Of a stretch of 64,000 nucleotides of DNA, positions 28,140 to 37,388 are shown piece by piece. The notes under the pieces were generated by a model. It had not been told where the DNA came from. It ran no database searches and saw nothing but the letters and a program-made list of their open reading frames with translations. A program made the position numbers and the translations under genes. Origin of the DNA: Burkholderiales bacterium (GTDB lineage: Bacteria > Pseudomonadota > Gammaproteobacteria > Burkholderiales > SG8-39); the NCBI GenBank assembly GCA_027493935.1, contig JAOSJV010000001.1, positions 1,054,001 to 1,118,000 of the forward strand, written 5' to 3'. How positions within the stretch are numbered: the stretch's first letter is position 1; each line of letters starts with the position of its first letter.

Positions 28140-29861
28140 TCAGTGGATCTCGGGGTCCGGGGTGGGGGCGGTGCCCTCGAGAAAGTCGAAATCGCACCCC
28201 TGGTCGGCCTGCCCGACGTGCTTCTGGAAGAGCGCCCCGTAGCCCCGCTGGTAGCGTGCGGGAGGCGCCTTCCAGAGCCGCCTGCGGCGCATGAGCTCCG
28301 CATCGTCGATCCGCAGCATCAGGCGCCGGCCGGCCACGTCGAGCTCGATCAGGTCGCCGGTCTGCGCGAGCGCGAGTGGTCCGCCGACAAACGACTCCGG
28401 GGCCACGTGCAGCACGCAGGCGCCGTAGCTCGTCCCGCTCATGCGCGCATCCGAGATGCGCACCATGTCGCGCACGCCCTCGGCGAGGAGCCTCTTCGGT
28501 ATCGGGAGCTGCCCCCACTCGGGCATGCCGGGCCCGCCCTGCGGGCCGGCGTTGCGCAGCACCAGCACCGAATCGGGCGTGACCTCGAGCGCCGGGTCGT
28601 CGATGCGCGCCGCCATGTCGTTGTAGTCCTCGAACACGACCGCCCGCCCGACGTGCTGCAGCAGGCGCGGCTCGGCCGCCGCGGGCTTGATCACCGCGCC
28701 GTCGGGCGCGAGGTTGCCGCGCAGCACCGCGAGCCCGCCGGCGGCAAGCAGCGGGTTCGCGCGCGTCCGGACGACCTCGGAATCGTGGATCTCGGCGCCG
28801 GCGAGGTTCTCGCCGAGCGTCGCGCCGTTCGCGGTGCGGCAGTCGAGGGCGAGCGCGTCGCGGAGCTCGGCGAGCAGCGCGCGCAGCCCGCCCGCGTAGT
28901 AGAAGTCCTCCATCAGGAACCGCCCGGAGGGGCGCACGTCGGCGAGCACCGGTGTCGTTCGCGCGAGCTCGTCGAAGCGCTCGAGCACGAGCGGCACGCC
29001 GGCCCGCCGCGCCATCGCGATCAGATGCACGATGGCGTTGGTCGAGCCGCCGAGCGCGAGCACGGTGACGATCGCGTTGTCGAACGCGGCGGCGGTGAGG
29101 AGATCGCGCGGCTTGAGGTCCTCCCACACCATGTCGACGATGCGCTTGCCGGTGAGCGTCGCCATGCGCGCGTGGCCCGCGTCGGCCGCCGGGATCGACG
29201 CTGCGCCCGGCAGCGTGAGCCCGAGCGTCTCGACCGCGCTCGTCATGGTCGAGGCGGTACCCATCGTCATGCAGTGGCCGGGGGAGCGCGCGATGCCGGC
29301 CTCGATCTCGCGCCACGCGCACTCGTCGATGTTTCCGGCCCGCAGCTCGGCCCAGTACTTCCACGCGTCTGAGCCCGAGCCGAGCGTCTTGCCGCGCCAG
29401 TTGCCGCGCAGCATCGGCCCGGCGGGCATGAAGATCGCCGGCAGGTTCATGCTCGTCGCGCCCATCACAAGCGCCGGCGTCGTCTTGTCGCAGCCGCCCA
29501 TCAGCACCGCGCCGTCGGCGGGATAGGAACGCAAGATCTCCTCGGCCTCCATCGCGAGGAAGTTGCGGTACATCATCGTGGTCGGCTTCTGGAACGGCTC
29601 GGAGAGCGAGCTCACCGGCAGCTCGACCGGAAAGCCGCCCGCCTGCCAGATTCCGCGCTTCACCTCGTCCACGCGCGCCTTGAAGTGCGTGTGGCACGGG
29701 TTGATCTCGCTCCAGGTGTTGAGGATCGCGATGACCGGCTTGCCGGCGTAGTCGGAGCGGTCGTAGCCCATCTGGGCGGCGCGCGAGCGATGGCCGAAGG
29801 CGCGCAGGTCCGCGACCCCGTACCAGCGGTGGCTGCGCAGCTCCTCGGGCTTCTTTCGCAT
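28140..29861 (-). CDS. IlvD/Edd-family dehydratase (sugar-acid type)
   Basis: This 573-residue protein is an iron-sulfur dehydratase that converts a 2,3-dihydroxy acid to a 2-keto-3-deoxy acid. Conserved cluster cysteines are seen in [30 protein letters not shown] and [13 protein letters not shown]. The N-terminal pattern [19 protein letters not shown] and the [20 protein letters not shown] segment fit the L-arabonate/sugar-acid branch better than true IlvD. The start ATG has AAGGGGT just upstream. It is divergent from the Ldh2-type gene, with a 120-base shared promoter region. Confidence 0.9.
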   Translation of the reverse strand: MRKKPEELRSHRWYGVADLRAFGHRSRAAQMGYDRSDYAGKPVIAILNTWSEINPCHTHFKARVDEVKRGIWQAGGFPVELPVSSLSEPFQKPTTMMYRNFLAMEAEEILRSYPADGAVLMGGCDKTTPALVMGATSMNLPAIFMPAGPMLRGNWRGKTLGSGSDAWKYWAELRAGNIDECAWREIEAGIARSPGHCMTMGTASTMTSAVETLGLTLPGAASIPAADAGHARMATLTGKRIVDMVWEDLKPRDLLTAAAFDNAIVTVLALGGSTNAIVHLIAMARRAGVPLVLERFDELARTTPVLADVRPSGRFLMEDFYYAGGLRALLAELRDALALDCRTANGATLGENLAGAEIHDSEVVRTRANPLLAAGGLAVLRGNLAPDGAVIKPAAAEPRLLQHVGRAVVFEDYNDMAARIDDPALEVTPDSVLVLRNAGPQGGPGMPEWGQLPIPKRLLAEGVRDMVRISDARMSGTSYGACVLHVAPESFVGGPLALAQTGDLIELDVAGRRLMLRIDDAELMRRRRLWKAPPARYQRGYGALFQKHVGQADQGCDFDFLEGTAPTPDPEIH

Positions 29862-29981
29862 CGCGGGACCCCTTTCTGGAGACCGGCATTCTAAGGCGGG
29901 TCGGCGCCCCGGGCGGGGCGACCGGTCCGCGCCGGCCGCGGTACACTGCGCGCCCCGAAACTCGCCGCACGAAGACGCGCG

Positions 29982-31061
29982 ATGGCTTCCTCGCACACCC
30001 TCGACGCCGGTCCACTGACGCAGGCGATCCGGATGATCTTCGCCGCCGGCGGGAGCGAGCCGCGCGAGGCCGAGCTCGTCGCCGCAAACCTCGTGATGGC
30101 GAACCTGACCGGTCACGACTCGCACGGGGTCGGCATCGTGCCGCGCTACGTCGAATCGCTGCGCGAGGGAAGCCTCGCGCCGAACCGGCACGCGGTCGTG
30201 AAGCTCGATGCCGGCCCGATGCTCGCGCTCGACGGCCAGTCCGGGTACGGACAGGTGATCGGTCGCGAGGCGACCGCGATGGCGATCGAGCGCGCGCGCG
30301 AGCACGGCGTCTGCGTGCTGGCGCTCGCGAACTCGCACCATCTCTGCCGCATCGGCCAGTGGGCCGAGCAGGCACTCGACGCGAGGCTCGTGTCGATTAG
30401 CTTCGTCAACGTGATCTCGCGCTCGATCGTGGCGCCGTTCGGCGGTACCGACGCGCGCTTCGGCACCAATCCGGTCTGCATCGGGATTCCGATCGCCGGG
30501 CAGCCGCCATTCCTGCTCGACATGGCGACGAGCGCCGTCGCGCAGGGCAAGGTGCGCGTTGCGCACAACAAGGGCGAGCGGCTGCCAGAGGGTCTGCTGC
30601 TCGACGATCGCGGCCGCCCGACCACCGATCCGCGCTACGGCGTCGTGCCGCCGTTCGGCGCGCTCCAGACGACCGGCCAGCAGAAGGGCTACGGTCTGGC
30701 GGTGGTCTGCGAGCTGCTCGGCGGCGCGCTGACCGGCACCGGCACCTGGCACAGCGACGACCGCAGCAAGAAGCGCATCCTGAACGGAATGCTCTCGATC
30801 CTGATCGACCCGGCGCGCCTGGGCACCGCGGAGACCTTCGCGCGCGAGGCGGCCGCGTTCGCCGATTGGGTGCGAAAGTCGCCGCCGGCTGCAGGCGTCG
30901 ACCGCGTGCGCATCGCCGGCGAGCCGGAGCGCGAGACGCGCGCGCGCCGCGAACGCGAGGGCATCGCGGTCGACGACACGACCTGGCAGGAGATTCTCGC
31001 CGCTGGCGAGCGGCTCGGTGTCGCCGCGGCGGCGCTCGATCGCGCCGCGCGCGGCGCCTGA
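29982..31061 (+). CDS. Malate/L-lactate (Ldh2) family dehydrogenase
   Basis: This 359-residue NAD(P)-dependent oxidoreductase belongs to the unusual YlbC/YiaK/MdH type-2 fold. Motifs include [19 protein letters not shown] near the N-terminus, the active-site histidine in [11 protein letters not shown], and [23 protein letters not shown] and [14 protein letters not shown]. Members oxidise malate, lactate, ureidoglycolate or keto-sugar acids. Its pairing with a sugar-acid dehydratase and an FAH hydrolase suggests it oxidises a 3-deoxy intermediate, which is inference. The frame is intact. Confidence 0.9.
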   Translation: MASSHTLDAGPLTQAIRMIFAAGGSEPREAELVAANLVMANLTGHDSHGVGIVPRYVESLREGSLAPNRHAVVKLDAGPMLALDGQSGYGQVIGREATAMAIERAREHGVCVLALANSHHLCRIGQWAEQALDARLVSISFVNVISRSIVAPFGGTDARFGTNPVCIGIPIAGQPPFLLDMATSAVAQGKVRVAHNKGERLPEGLLLDDRGRPTTDPRYGVVPPFGALQTTGQQKGYGLAVVCELLGGALTGTGTWHSDDRSKKRILNGMLSILIDPARLGTAETFAREAAAFADWVRKSPPAAGVDRVRIAGEPERETRARREREGIAVDDTTWQEILAAGERLGVAAAALDRAARGA

Positions 31062-31164
31062 TCGGGGCTCGCCTTCGACCGCCGCTGCCGACGTGACGGC
31101 TCATCGACGTTGCGGTTGACAGACGGACCGGGCGCGATTACCAACGTGACGGCAAGGAGGGTTC

Positions 31165-32064
31165 ATGCGCGTCGTCTCGTACCGGTCGCTCGGCAGCAGC
31201 GGTCTCGGCGTGCTGGACGGTGACCAGGTGATCGACGTCGGCGCCGCGGCGCCGCGGCTGCCCGACGATCTCGGTGCGGTGCTCGCCATGCCGAACGGGC
31301 TTGCGGCGCTGAGCGAGGTGCAGAAGGCGCGCTCGGCCCGGCGCCTCCCGCTCGACGCGGTCGAGCTCGACCTGCCGGTGACCGCGCCGCGCAAGATCGT
31401 CTGCCTCGGACTGAATTACGCCGATCACGCGGCCGAGGGCGGGCATGCGGCGCCGGATTACCCGGCGCTCTTCATGCGCGCGCTCACCTCGCTCGCGCCG
31501 CACGGCGCGCCGCTCGTGCGGCCGCGCTGCTCCGAGAAGCTCGACTACGAGGCCGAGCTCCTGGTCGTCATCGGCACCGGAGGGCGCCACATCCCGAAGG
31601 CGCGGGCGCTCGAGCACGTCGCCGGATACAGCTGCTTCAACGACGGCTCGGTGCGCGACTACCAGCGCAAGAGCACGCAGTGGACGATCGGCAAGAACTT
31701 CGACGCCACCGGCGGCGTCGGGCCGTGGTTCGTGAGCGCGGACGAGCTCCCGCCGGGCGCGAAGGGGCTGCGCATCCGGTCGCGCCTGAACGGCACGGTG
31801 ATGCAGGACTCGAACACCAAGCGCATGATTTTCGACGTCGCGACGACGATCGCAACGCTGAGCGAGGCGATGACGCTCGAGCCCGGCGACCTGATCGCCA
31901 TGGGCACGCCTGCCGGCGTGGGCAACGCGCGCAAACCGCCGGTGTACATGGAGCCGGGCGACGTCGTCGAGATCGAGATCGAGGGCATCGGCGTGCTGCG
32001 CAACCCGATCGTCGCGGAGGGCGCCGCGCGCGCGGCGATCCCGGAGGCGACGAAGGCGGTTTGA
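31165..32064 (+). CDS. FAH-family hydrolase (fumarylacetoacetate hydrolase-like)
   Basis: This 299-residue protein has the metal-dependent FAH fold. Conserved parts are CLGLNYADHAAEGG, YEAELLVVIG with acidic metal ligands, YSCFNDGSVRDYQRKS, TIGKNFDATGGVGPW and GDLIAMGTPAGVG. The family cleaves C-C bonds in 2,4-diketo acids or acts as decarboxylase or isomerase. An AAGGAGG ribosome site precedes the ATG. In non-phosphorylated deoxysugar pathways a member of this family splits 2,4-diketo-3-deoxy acids into pyruvate plus a hydroxy acid, which matches the neighbours. Confidence 0.9.
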   Translation: MRVVSYRSLGSSGLGVLDGDQVIDVGAAAPRLPDDLGAVLAMPNGLAALSEVQKARSARRLPLDAVELDLPVTAPRKIVCLGLNYADHAAEGGHAAPDYPALFMRALTSLAPHGAPLVRPRCSEKLDYEAELLVVIGTGGRHIPKARALEHVAGYSCFNDGSVRDYQRKSTQWTIGKNFDATGGVGPWFVSADELPPGAKGLRIRSRLNGTVMQDSNTKRMIFDVATTIATLSEAMTLEPGDLIAMGTPAGVGNARKPPVYMEPGDVVEIEIEGIGVLRNPIVAEGAARAAIPEATKAV

Positions 32065-32157
32065 GCGCGCGCGCGGGCGGATTTTCCACTGGCCGATGCG
32101 GGCGCGGTTATCATCCGCGTCCAGGCCGTTTCCCACGCAATGCGGAGGAGCCCCCAG

Positions 32158-32622
32158 ATGGTGGTAGTGAAGCAGAAGACCGTCGTGACGATGAAGTTGA
32201 GCGCCGAGGCGGCGACCCACTCGCGCACCGACGTGAAGGTGCGCGACGTGGGCTCGGTGATCGACGAGCCGGTGGAGCGCGGCGGCACCAACCAGGGACT
32301 CTCGCCCACCGAGACGCTGATGGCGGCGCTCCTCGGCTGCACCAACACCATAGGACACAAGTGCGCCGAGAAGCACGGCGTCGAGCTCGAGAAGATGAGC
32401 ATGCGCCTGGAGGCCGAGTTCGACCGGCGCGGCGTGACGCTGCAGGAGGAAGTCGACGTGCCGTTCCCGCGGATGACGCTCTACATCGACATTGTTACCG
32501 ACGCGGCTGAGGCGGCCATCGAGGCGGTGAAGGCGGATCTGCACCGCTTCTGCCCGGTGTCCAAGGTGATCCGCGCGTGCGGTACGCGGCTCGAGGAAGT
32601 CTGGACGGTCAGCCGGCCCTGA
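32158..32622 (+). CDS. OsmC/Ohr-family peroxide reductase-like protein
   Basis: This 154-residue protein has the OsmC layout. The two reactive cysteines appear as LLGCTNTIGHKC on the central helix and RFCPVSKVI near the C-terminus. GGTNQGLSPTETLMAALLGC is the family's characteristic entry to the first cysteine. OsmC proteins reduce organic hydroperoxides or act on related thiol chemistry. I prefer the ATG at 32158, with CGGAGGAG upstream, over the ATG at 32140, which lies before that ribosome site. It lies 93 bases after the FAH gene. Confidence 0.86.
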   Translation: MVVVKQKTVVTMKLSAEAATHSRTDVKVRDVGSVIDEPVERGGTNQGLSPTETLMAALLGCTNTIGHKCAEKHGVELEKMSMRLEAEFDRRGVTLQEEVDVPFPRMTLYIDIVTDAAEAAIEAVKADLHRFCPVSKVIRACGTRLEEVWTVSRP

Positions 32623-32760
32623 CGCGCGCCGCTGTCGTGCGGGACAATTCCGCCGTCAGCCGTGCGCTGCGATCTCGGCGTCGTCCGCCGACATCGCGGC
32701 GCTCGTGTCGGGGGCGGCGGCGATCGTCCCTGCCGTACCGCGGTGCAACTCGACACGGCG

Positions 32761-32789
32761 TTGCGCAGGCAGGGATTTGCGGCAATAAT
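32761..32789 (+). promoter_or_regulatory. Candidate sigma-70-type promoter for the dctPQM operon
   Basis: TTGCGC (32761-32766) and AATAAT (32784-32789) are separated by 17 bases. The -10 matches TATAAT in five of six positions; the -35 match is weak (three of six). It lies in the 301-base gap between the OsmC gene and dctP. No gene is visible in that gap. Confidence 0.35.
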
Positions 32790-32871
32790 GGCCGCGAGGA
32801 GAACAAGCATCCGATAAACCGCTCTGCTCGCCGCTGGCGTGCCCACGTGCCGGCGGCGGCAACGTCACGCG

Positions 32872-32902
32872 CTCGGCGCCGGACGCCTTCCGGCGCCGAG
32901 CG
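32872..32902 (+). promoter_or_regulatory. Perfect 13-bp inverted repeat just upstream of dctP
   Basis: GCTCGGCGCCGGA (32872-32884) and its exact reverse complement TCCGGCGCCGAGC (32890-32902) flank a five-base loop. The ribosome site AAGGAGG begins nine bases later. It has no T-run, so it is not an intrinsic terminator. It could be an operator, a transcript-stabilising hairpin or an attenuator for dctP. Confidence 0.6.
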
Positions 32903-32923
32903 TTATCGAAGGAGGAGACATCC

Positions 32924-34009
32924 ATGCGCGCCGACATGCTGATCAACCGCCCGCGGTTCGCCGCGGCCATCGTCGCACTCGGCCTCGCCGCCGCAGTGCC
33001 CGCGTTCGCCCAGCAGACGATCAACCTCACGGCGATCGACGGTTATCCGCCTCGCGCGCTCTGGATCAAAGAGTTCGTCAACTTCTACATCCCCGAGGTC
33101 GACAAGCGCCTCGCCAGGGACGGTAGGTACCAGATCCGCTGGAACCAGGCCTGGGGCGGCCAGATCGTCAAGCCGGCGGGCGTGCTGGAGGGGCTGCAGA
33201 AGGGCCTCGGCGACATCGGTATCGTCACCACCGCGATCTACGGCGACAAGATGAAGGTCATGTCGGTCGCCTTCATGACGCCGTTCACGACCACTGACCC
33301 GATGCTCGTCGCGCGCACCGTCGACGAGCTCGCCGAGCGGTTCCCGGGAATCAAGAAGACCTTCGATTCGTACAACCAGGTCTATCTTGCGAACTCGGTA
33401 GTCCTCGACAGCTACCAGATGTTCACCAAGAAGGAGGCAAGAGGGCTCACCGACTTCTCCGGCATGAAGATCGCGAGCGCCGGCCCGAACCTGCGCTATC
33501 TCCCGCCGACCGGCGCGGTGGGCGTGGCGGGCAGTCTGAACAACTACTACAACATGATCCAGACCGGGATCGTCGACGGCTGCATGCTGTGGCCGGAGGC
33601 GGCGGCGACCTTCAAGCTCGCCGAGGTCGCCCCGTACATGATGAAGGCCGATATCGGCGCCGTGAACAGCAAAGTCGTCACGGTGAACGCCGACACCTGG
33701 AAGCGCCTGCCGCCCGAGGTGCAGAAGGTGCTCAAAGACGTCGCGATAGAGTACCGCGATCACCTTGCCAAGTTGGCCGCGAGCATCGGCGACGAGAGCC
33801 TCGCCAAGTACAAGAAAGCGGGCGGCAAAGTGTTCGTGCTGTCGCGCGCCGACCGCGGGAAGTGGGCGAAGTCGATCCCGAACATCGCCAAGGAGTGGGC
33901 GGCCGACCTCGACAAGGAAGGCCTGCAGGGTTCCGAGATGCTCGCCTACTACATGGAGAAGATGCGCGGCTCGGACCAGCCGATCGAGCGCCAGTGGGAC
34001 AAGGAATAG
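32924..34009 (+). CDS. TRAP transporter solute-binding protein (DctP family)
   Basis: This 361-residue periplasmic binding protein has a signal peptide ending near AFAQQ (residue 30). The DctP core is visible: YQIRWNQAWGGQIVKPAGVL (ligand pocket strand), EGLQKGLGDIGIV, and a C-terminal region with YYNMIQTGIVDGCMLWPEA and KVVTVNADTWKRLPPEVQ. The ATG follows AAGGAGGAG. It delivers an organic acid to the DctQM permease encoded directly downstream, and probably imports the substrate of the sugar-acid genes. The exact ligand is not deducible. Confidence 0.92.
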   Translation: MRADMLINRPRFAAAIVALGLAAAVPAFAQQTINLTAIDGYPPRALWIKEFVNFYIPEVDKRLARDGRYQIRWNQAWGGQIVKPAGVLEGLQKGLGDIGIVTTAIYGDKMKVMSVAFMTPFTTTDPMLVARTVDELAERFPGIKKTFDSYNQVYLANSVVLDSYQMFTKKEARGLTDFSGMKIASAGPNLRYLPPTGAVGVAGSLNNYYNMIQTGIVDGCMLWPEAAATFKLAEVAPYMMKADIGAVNSKVVTVNADTWKRLPPEVQKVLKDVAIEYRDHLAKLAASIGDESLAKYKKAGGKVFVLSRADRGKWAKSIPNIAKEWAADLDKEGLQGSEMLAYYMEKMRGSDQPIERQWDKE

Positions 34010-34040
34010 CGCGGCGCGCCGAGTCAGCCGGGACGCCGGC

Positions 34041-34583
34041 ATGAGCGCAGGAGCGCGCGGCATCGGCGCGTCGCCCGCAAGGCACGGCGCGTTCGATCGG
34101 TTGGTCGTCGGGATGAACGCGCTCGGGTCGTTCTGGGTGCTGATGCTCGTGCTCCTGGTCACCGCGGACGCTCTCGGCCGGACTTTCTTGAGCCATCCGA
34201 TCCAGGGTACGCACGAGATGATCCAGATCTCGGTGGTCGGGATCGTGTTCATGCAGCTTGCCGACACGATCCGGACCGGCCGCCTGACCCGCGCCGACTC
34301 CTTCCTGGGGCTGCTGCGTCACGCGCGGCCGCGCGCGGGCGCCGCGCTCGAGGGCGTGTTCTGCCTCCTCGGCGCGGCCTTCATGGGGATCGGTCTGTGG
34401 GGCTCGGTGCCGCTCCTGAAGGAGGCGATCGAGCGTGGCTCGTACATCGGCAACGACGGGATCTTCACCGCGCCGGTGTGGCCGGTGAAGACCGTCATCG
34501 TCGTCGGCCTCGCCGCGTGCCTGGTGCAGTTCCTGCGGCTCGCCCGCGACGCCTTCGGAAGCGCGCGGCGGAGCGCGGCTTGA
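34041..34583 (+). CDS. TRAP transporter small permease (DctQ)
   Basis: This 180-residue protein has four membrane helices (near residues 28-50, 65-83, 105-125, 150-170). The DctQ pattern includes DALGRTFLSHPIQGTHEM after the first helix and RLTRADSFLGLL. DctQ pairs with DctM to form the membrane part. It starts 31 bases after dctP and is followed by dctM after a GC-rich gap of 95 bases. Confidence 0.88.
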   Translation: MSAGARGIGASPARHGAFDRLVVGMNALGSFWVLMLVLLVTADALGRTFLSHPIQGTHEMIQISVVGIVFMQLADTIRTGRLTRADSFLGLLRHARPRAGAALEGVFCLLGAAFMGIGLWGSVPLLKEAIERGSYIGNDGIFTAPVWPVKTVIVVGLAACLVQFLRLARDAFGSARRSAA

Positions 34584-34678
34584 CCGGCGCGGACCGGCGC
34601 GCGTGATTGGCCCGCGGGCCGCGCGCCCGGGACGGGCCGGAGTGGGCCGCGCCGGCCCGCGCCCCTGCTGACCGGACC

Positions 34679-35994
34679 ATGGAGCTCACCAGCGTCGCCA
34701 TCGGCATCGTGTCGGTGATCGCGATCGTCATCGCGATCTACTCCGGTGCGCACATCGCGATCGCGCTCGGCATGATCTCGTTCGCCGGGGTGCTGATCCT
34801 GCGCGACGCGGGCATCGCGTTCAATCTGCTCGGGCTCGCGATCGCCGACTCGGTGTCGGAGGAGACGTTCGCGACGGTGCCGCTGTTCGTGATGATGGGC
34901 CTGGTCGTCAGCCGCGCGGGGCTCGGACGCGACGTCTACGATTTCGCGAACGATCTCTTCCGGCCGCTGCGCGGCGGGCTCGGCATCGCGACCGTCGCCG
35001 CGAACGCGATCTTCGCCTCGGTAACCGGCTCGTCGATCGCCTCGGCGTCGGTGTTCGCGAAGGTCGCCATCCCGGAGATGCTGCGGTTCCGGTACGGCCG
35101 TCGCTTCGCGGTCGGCATTGTCGCCGGCAGCTCGGTGCTCGGCATGATCATCCCCCGAGCGTGATGCTGATCATCTACGCGGTGGTCACCGAGCAGTCGG
35201 TCGGTGCGATGTTCCTCGCCGGCGTGTTTCCCGGCATCCTGCTCGCACTCGCCTACTGCATCGCGATCGTGGTGCTCTGCGCGGTGGCGCCGCGGTTCGT
35301 CGGCGCCGGCGTGGAGCCCGGCCGGGCGGTCGCGCTAGGCCAGCTCCTGCGCGACGCGCTCGTCAGGCTCAGTCCGATCGTCGTGCTGGTGCTCGTCGTG
35401 CTGGGCGGGATCTACGGTGGCGTGCTGACGCCGGTCGAGGCGGGCGCGGGCGGCACGGTCACCGCGTTGATCGTCGGGGCGCTCAAGCGGCGGCTGACGT
35501 TGCGGGCGGTCTGGGGCGCGCTGGTCGAGACCGGGCACATCACCGCGAACATCCTGTTCCTGATCATCGCCGCGTCCATCTACAGCCGCATGCTCGGCAT
35601 CGCCGGGCTGCCGACGCTGTTCGGCGAGTGGGTCGACTCGCTCGGGCTCCCGTTCGCCGGCTTCATGGCGCTGTACGTGCTGGTGCTGCTCGCGCTCGGC
35701 ACGATCATCGACACCGCCTCGATCATCCTGATCGTGGTGCCTCTCTTCCTGCACGCGCTCGATCCTTTCAACATCGACCTGATCTGGTTCGGAATCATCA
35801 CCGTGATCGGCGCCGAGATCGGGCTGCTCACGCCGCCGTTCGGCATCTCGTGCTTCGTCATCCGCGCCACCATCGACGATCCGTCGATCACGCTGAACGA
35901 CATCTTCATGGGCGCCCTGCCGTTCGCGGCCGTCATGCTCGGCGTGCTGGTGATCCTGATCGCATTTCCGCAGATCAGCCTGGTGCTCGTCTGA
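34679..35994 (+). CDS. TRAP transporter large permease (DctM), one frameshift
   Basis: This is a roughly 439-residue, twelve-helix permease. Conserved segments include FVMMGLVVSRAGLGRDVYDF, ATVAANAIFASVTGSSIASA, SVLGMIIPPSVMLIIYAVV (after repair), GIYGGVLTPVEAGAGG and GLLTPPFGI. One C is missing from the run at 35152-35156, creating a false stop just after MIIPRA and splitting the gene. With six C the frame is continuous. The ATG at 34679 gives a typical DctM N-terminus (MELTSVAIG). Confidence 0.9.
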
Positions 35995-36058
35995 CCGCCT
36001 GCGCCTGCCGGACGCGTGCGCCCCGCTGGGGAAGCTCCGCAGAAGATCGGCATTGCCG

Positions 36059-36155
36059 CGAGAGAACATCATTCCAGCGCGCTCTGATCGGAGGCGGGAG
36101 TTTGGCGCGAGCGCAGCCGGCAACCACCGCGATCCCGGCTTGCCCGGGGATGACC
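36059..36155. repeat. Dispersed palindromic repeat, family A, copy 6 (degenerate)
   Basis: The dctM-lacI intergenic region holds a weak left half (CATCATTCCAGCGCG) and a clearer right half (GATCCCGGCTTGCCCGGGGA then TGACC, 36132-36153). It lies in a tail-to-tail intergenic region. Confidence 0.55.
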
Positions 36156-36220
36156 GAAGAGGAGGGTTGATGGCCGCGGCACCGCGAAGGCGAGGTCGCG
36201 CAGGCGCTCCGGGCGCAGCG

Positions 36221-37255
36221 TCACCGGCGGCCGCGCGGCGGTCGCGCCGTCGAGCCGCGCACGACGAGCTCGGGCGCGACGCGGATCTCGCGCGCGGGCG
36301 TTTCCGGATGGGCGATCGCCTCCAGCAGCAGCCGCGCGGCTTCCACGCCGATCAGGCGGTGCGGGATGTGCACGGTGGTGAGCGGCGGGGAAAAGCGGTC
36401 GGCGAAGGGCATGTCGTTGAAGCCGACCACCGACACGTCGCGCGGACAGGCGAGCCCGCGCCGCGCGAGCTCGTCGTAGCAGCCGAGCGCGAGGAGGTCG
36501 TTCGCGGCCACGATCGCGGTGAGCCGCGGATGCGCGTCGAGAAGCGTTCGCCCCGCCTGTGCGCCGGCGCCGGTCTCGTAGCTCCGCGCGACCGCGACGG
36601 CCGACTCGCGCACCGCCCGCCCGGCCGCCTTGATCGCGGCGAGGAAGCCGGCGCGGCGCGCGGCGCCGGTCGACAGGCGCTGCGGCCCGGCGACGTGGCC
36701 GATGAACGCGTGTCCCAGCGCGAGCAGGTGATCGACGGCGAGCGCACTGCCGGCCGCGTCGTCGTTCACTACCGCCGGGATGCCGCCGGCGTCGACCGTG
36801 CGATTGACCAGCACGGTCGGCACGCCGAGCGCACGCAGGCGCGGGAGCAGGGGGTCGCGGCGCACGACGCCGGCGAGCACCAGGCCGTCGACGCGGCGCG
36901 CGGCAAAACGCTCGAGCGCCTCGCGCGCGCGCGCGGCGGCGTTGTCGGTGTTGGCGATGATCGCCGTGTACCCGGCCTCGGTGAGCACGCTCTCGATGCC
37001 GCGCACGATCGGCGGGAACAAGGGGTTCGCGAGATCGGGGATCAGGACGCCCACAGTGCTCGAGCGGCGGGTGCGCAGACCGGCGGCCACCTGATCGGGC
37101 GTGTAGCCGAGCCGCCGCGCGGCGGCCGTCACCCGCGCCGCGACAGACGGACTGACGAGATGGCGCGTACGCGCGTTGAGCACGCGCGAGACGGTCGACG
37201 GGTGCACGCCGACCGCACGGGCAACGTCATGAATGCTGGCGTGTTTCTTCGTCAT
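36221..37255 (-). CDS. LacI-family transcriptional regulator
   Basis: This 344-residue repressor has an N-terminal helix-turn-helix (SIHDVARAVGVHPSTVSRVL) and hinge (LGYTPDQVAAGLRTRRS), then a periplasmic-binding-like sensor domain (GVLIPDLANPLFPPIVRGIE, VNDDAAGSALAVDHLLALGH, ALGCYDELARRG). It faces the alpha/beta hydrolase gene. A near-perfect palindrome of LacI type lies between them (37326-37341), and a second one occurs at 42315-42328, so both promoters are probable targets. The inducer is unknown. Confidence 0.93.
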   Translation of the reverse strand: MTKKHASIHDVARAVGVHPSTVSRVLNARTRHLVSPSVAARVTAAARRLGYTPDQVAAGLRTRRSSTVGVLIPDLANPLFPPIVRGIESVLTEAGYTAIIANTDNAAARAREALERFAARRVDGLVLAGVVRRDPLLPRLRALGVPTVLVNRTVDAGGIPAVVNDDAAGSALAVDHLLALGHAFIGHVAGPQRLSTGAARRAGFLAAIKAAGRAVRESAVAVARSYETGAGAQAGRTLLDAHPRLTAIVAANDLLALGCYDELARRGLACPRDVSVVGFNDMPFADRFSPPLTTVHIPHRLIGVEAARLLLEAIAHPETPAREIRVAPELVVRGSTARPPRGRR

Positions 37256-37325
37256 GCTCGCCTCGGCGGATCCGCGGTCCGGCGCTGCGCCGCCTTGCCT
37301 CGCCGCGCGCGTTAGTTTATCGTCC

Positions 37326-37341
37326 CTGCAAACGATTGCAG
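37326..37341. promoter_or_regulatory. Candidate LacI-family operator in the lacI-hydrolase divergent promoter
   Basis: CTGCAAACGATTGCAG is a 16-base palindrome with a central CG, the form used by LacI/GalR regulators. Only one base pair of the seven flanking the centre mismatches. It sits between the divergent regulator and hydrolase genes. It shares the TGCAA-CGATTGCA core with the site at 42315-42328. Confidence 0.75.
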
Positions 37342-37388
37342 AACCCCGCCGCGCCATCCCGCGCGGCGCGCTGGAGGAGGGTCCGACG

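Noticed and set aside
37336..37388. TTG start for the alpha/beta hydrolase
   Set aside because: It lies inside the LacI-type palindrome and has no ribosome site. The GTG at 37389, after GGAGG, fits once the G-run is repaired.
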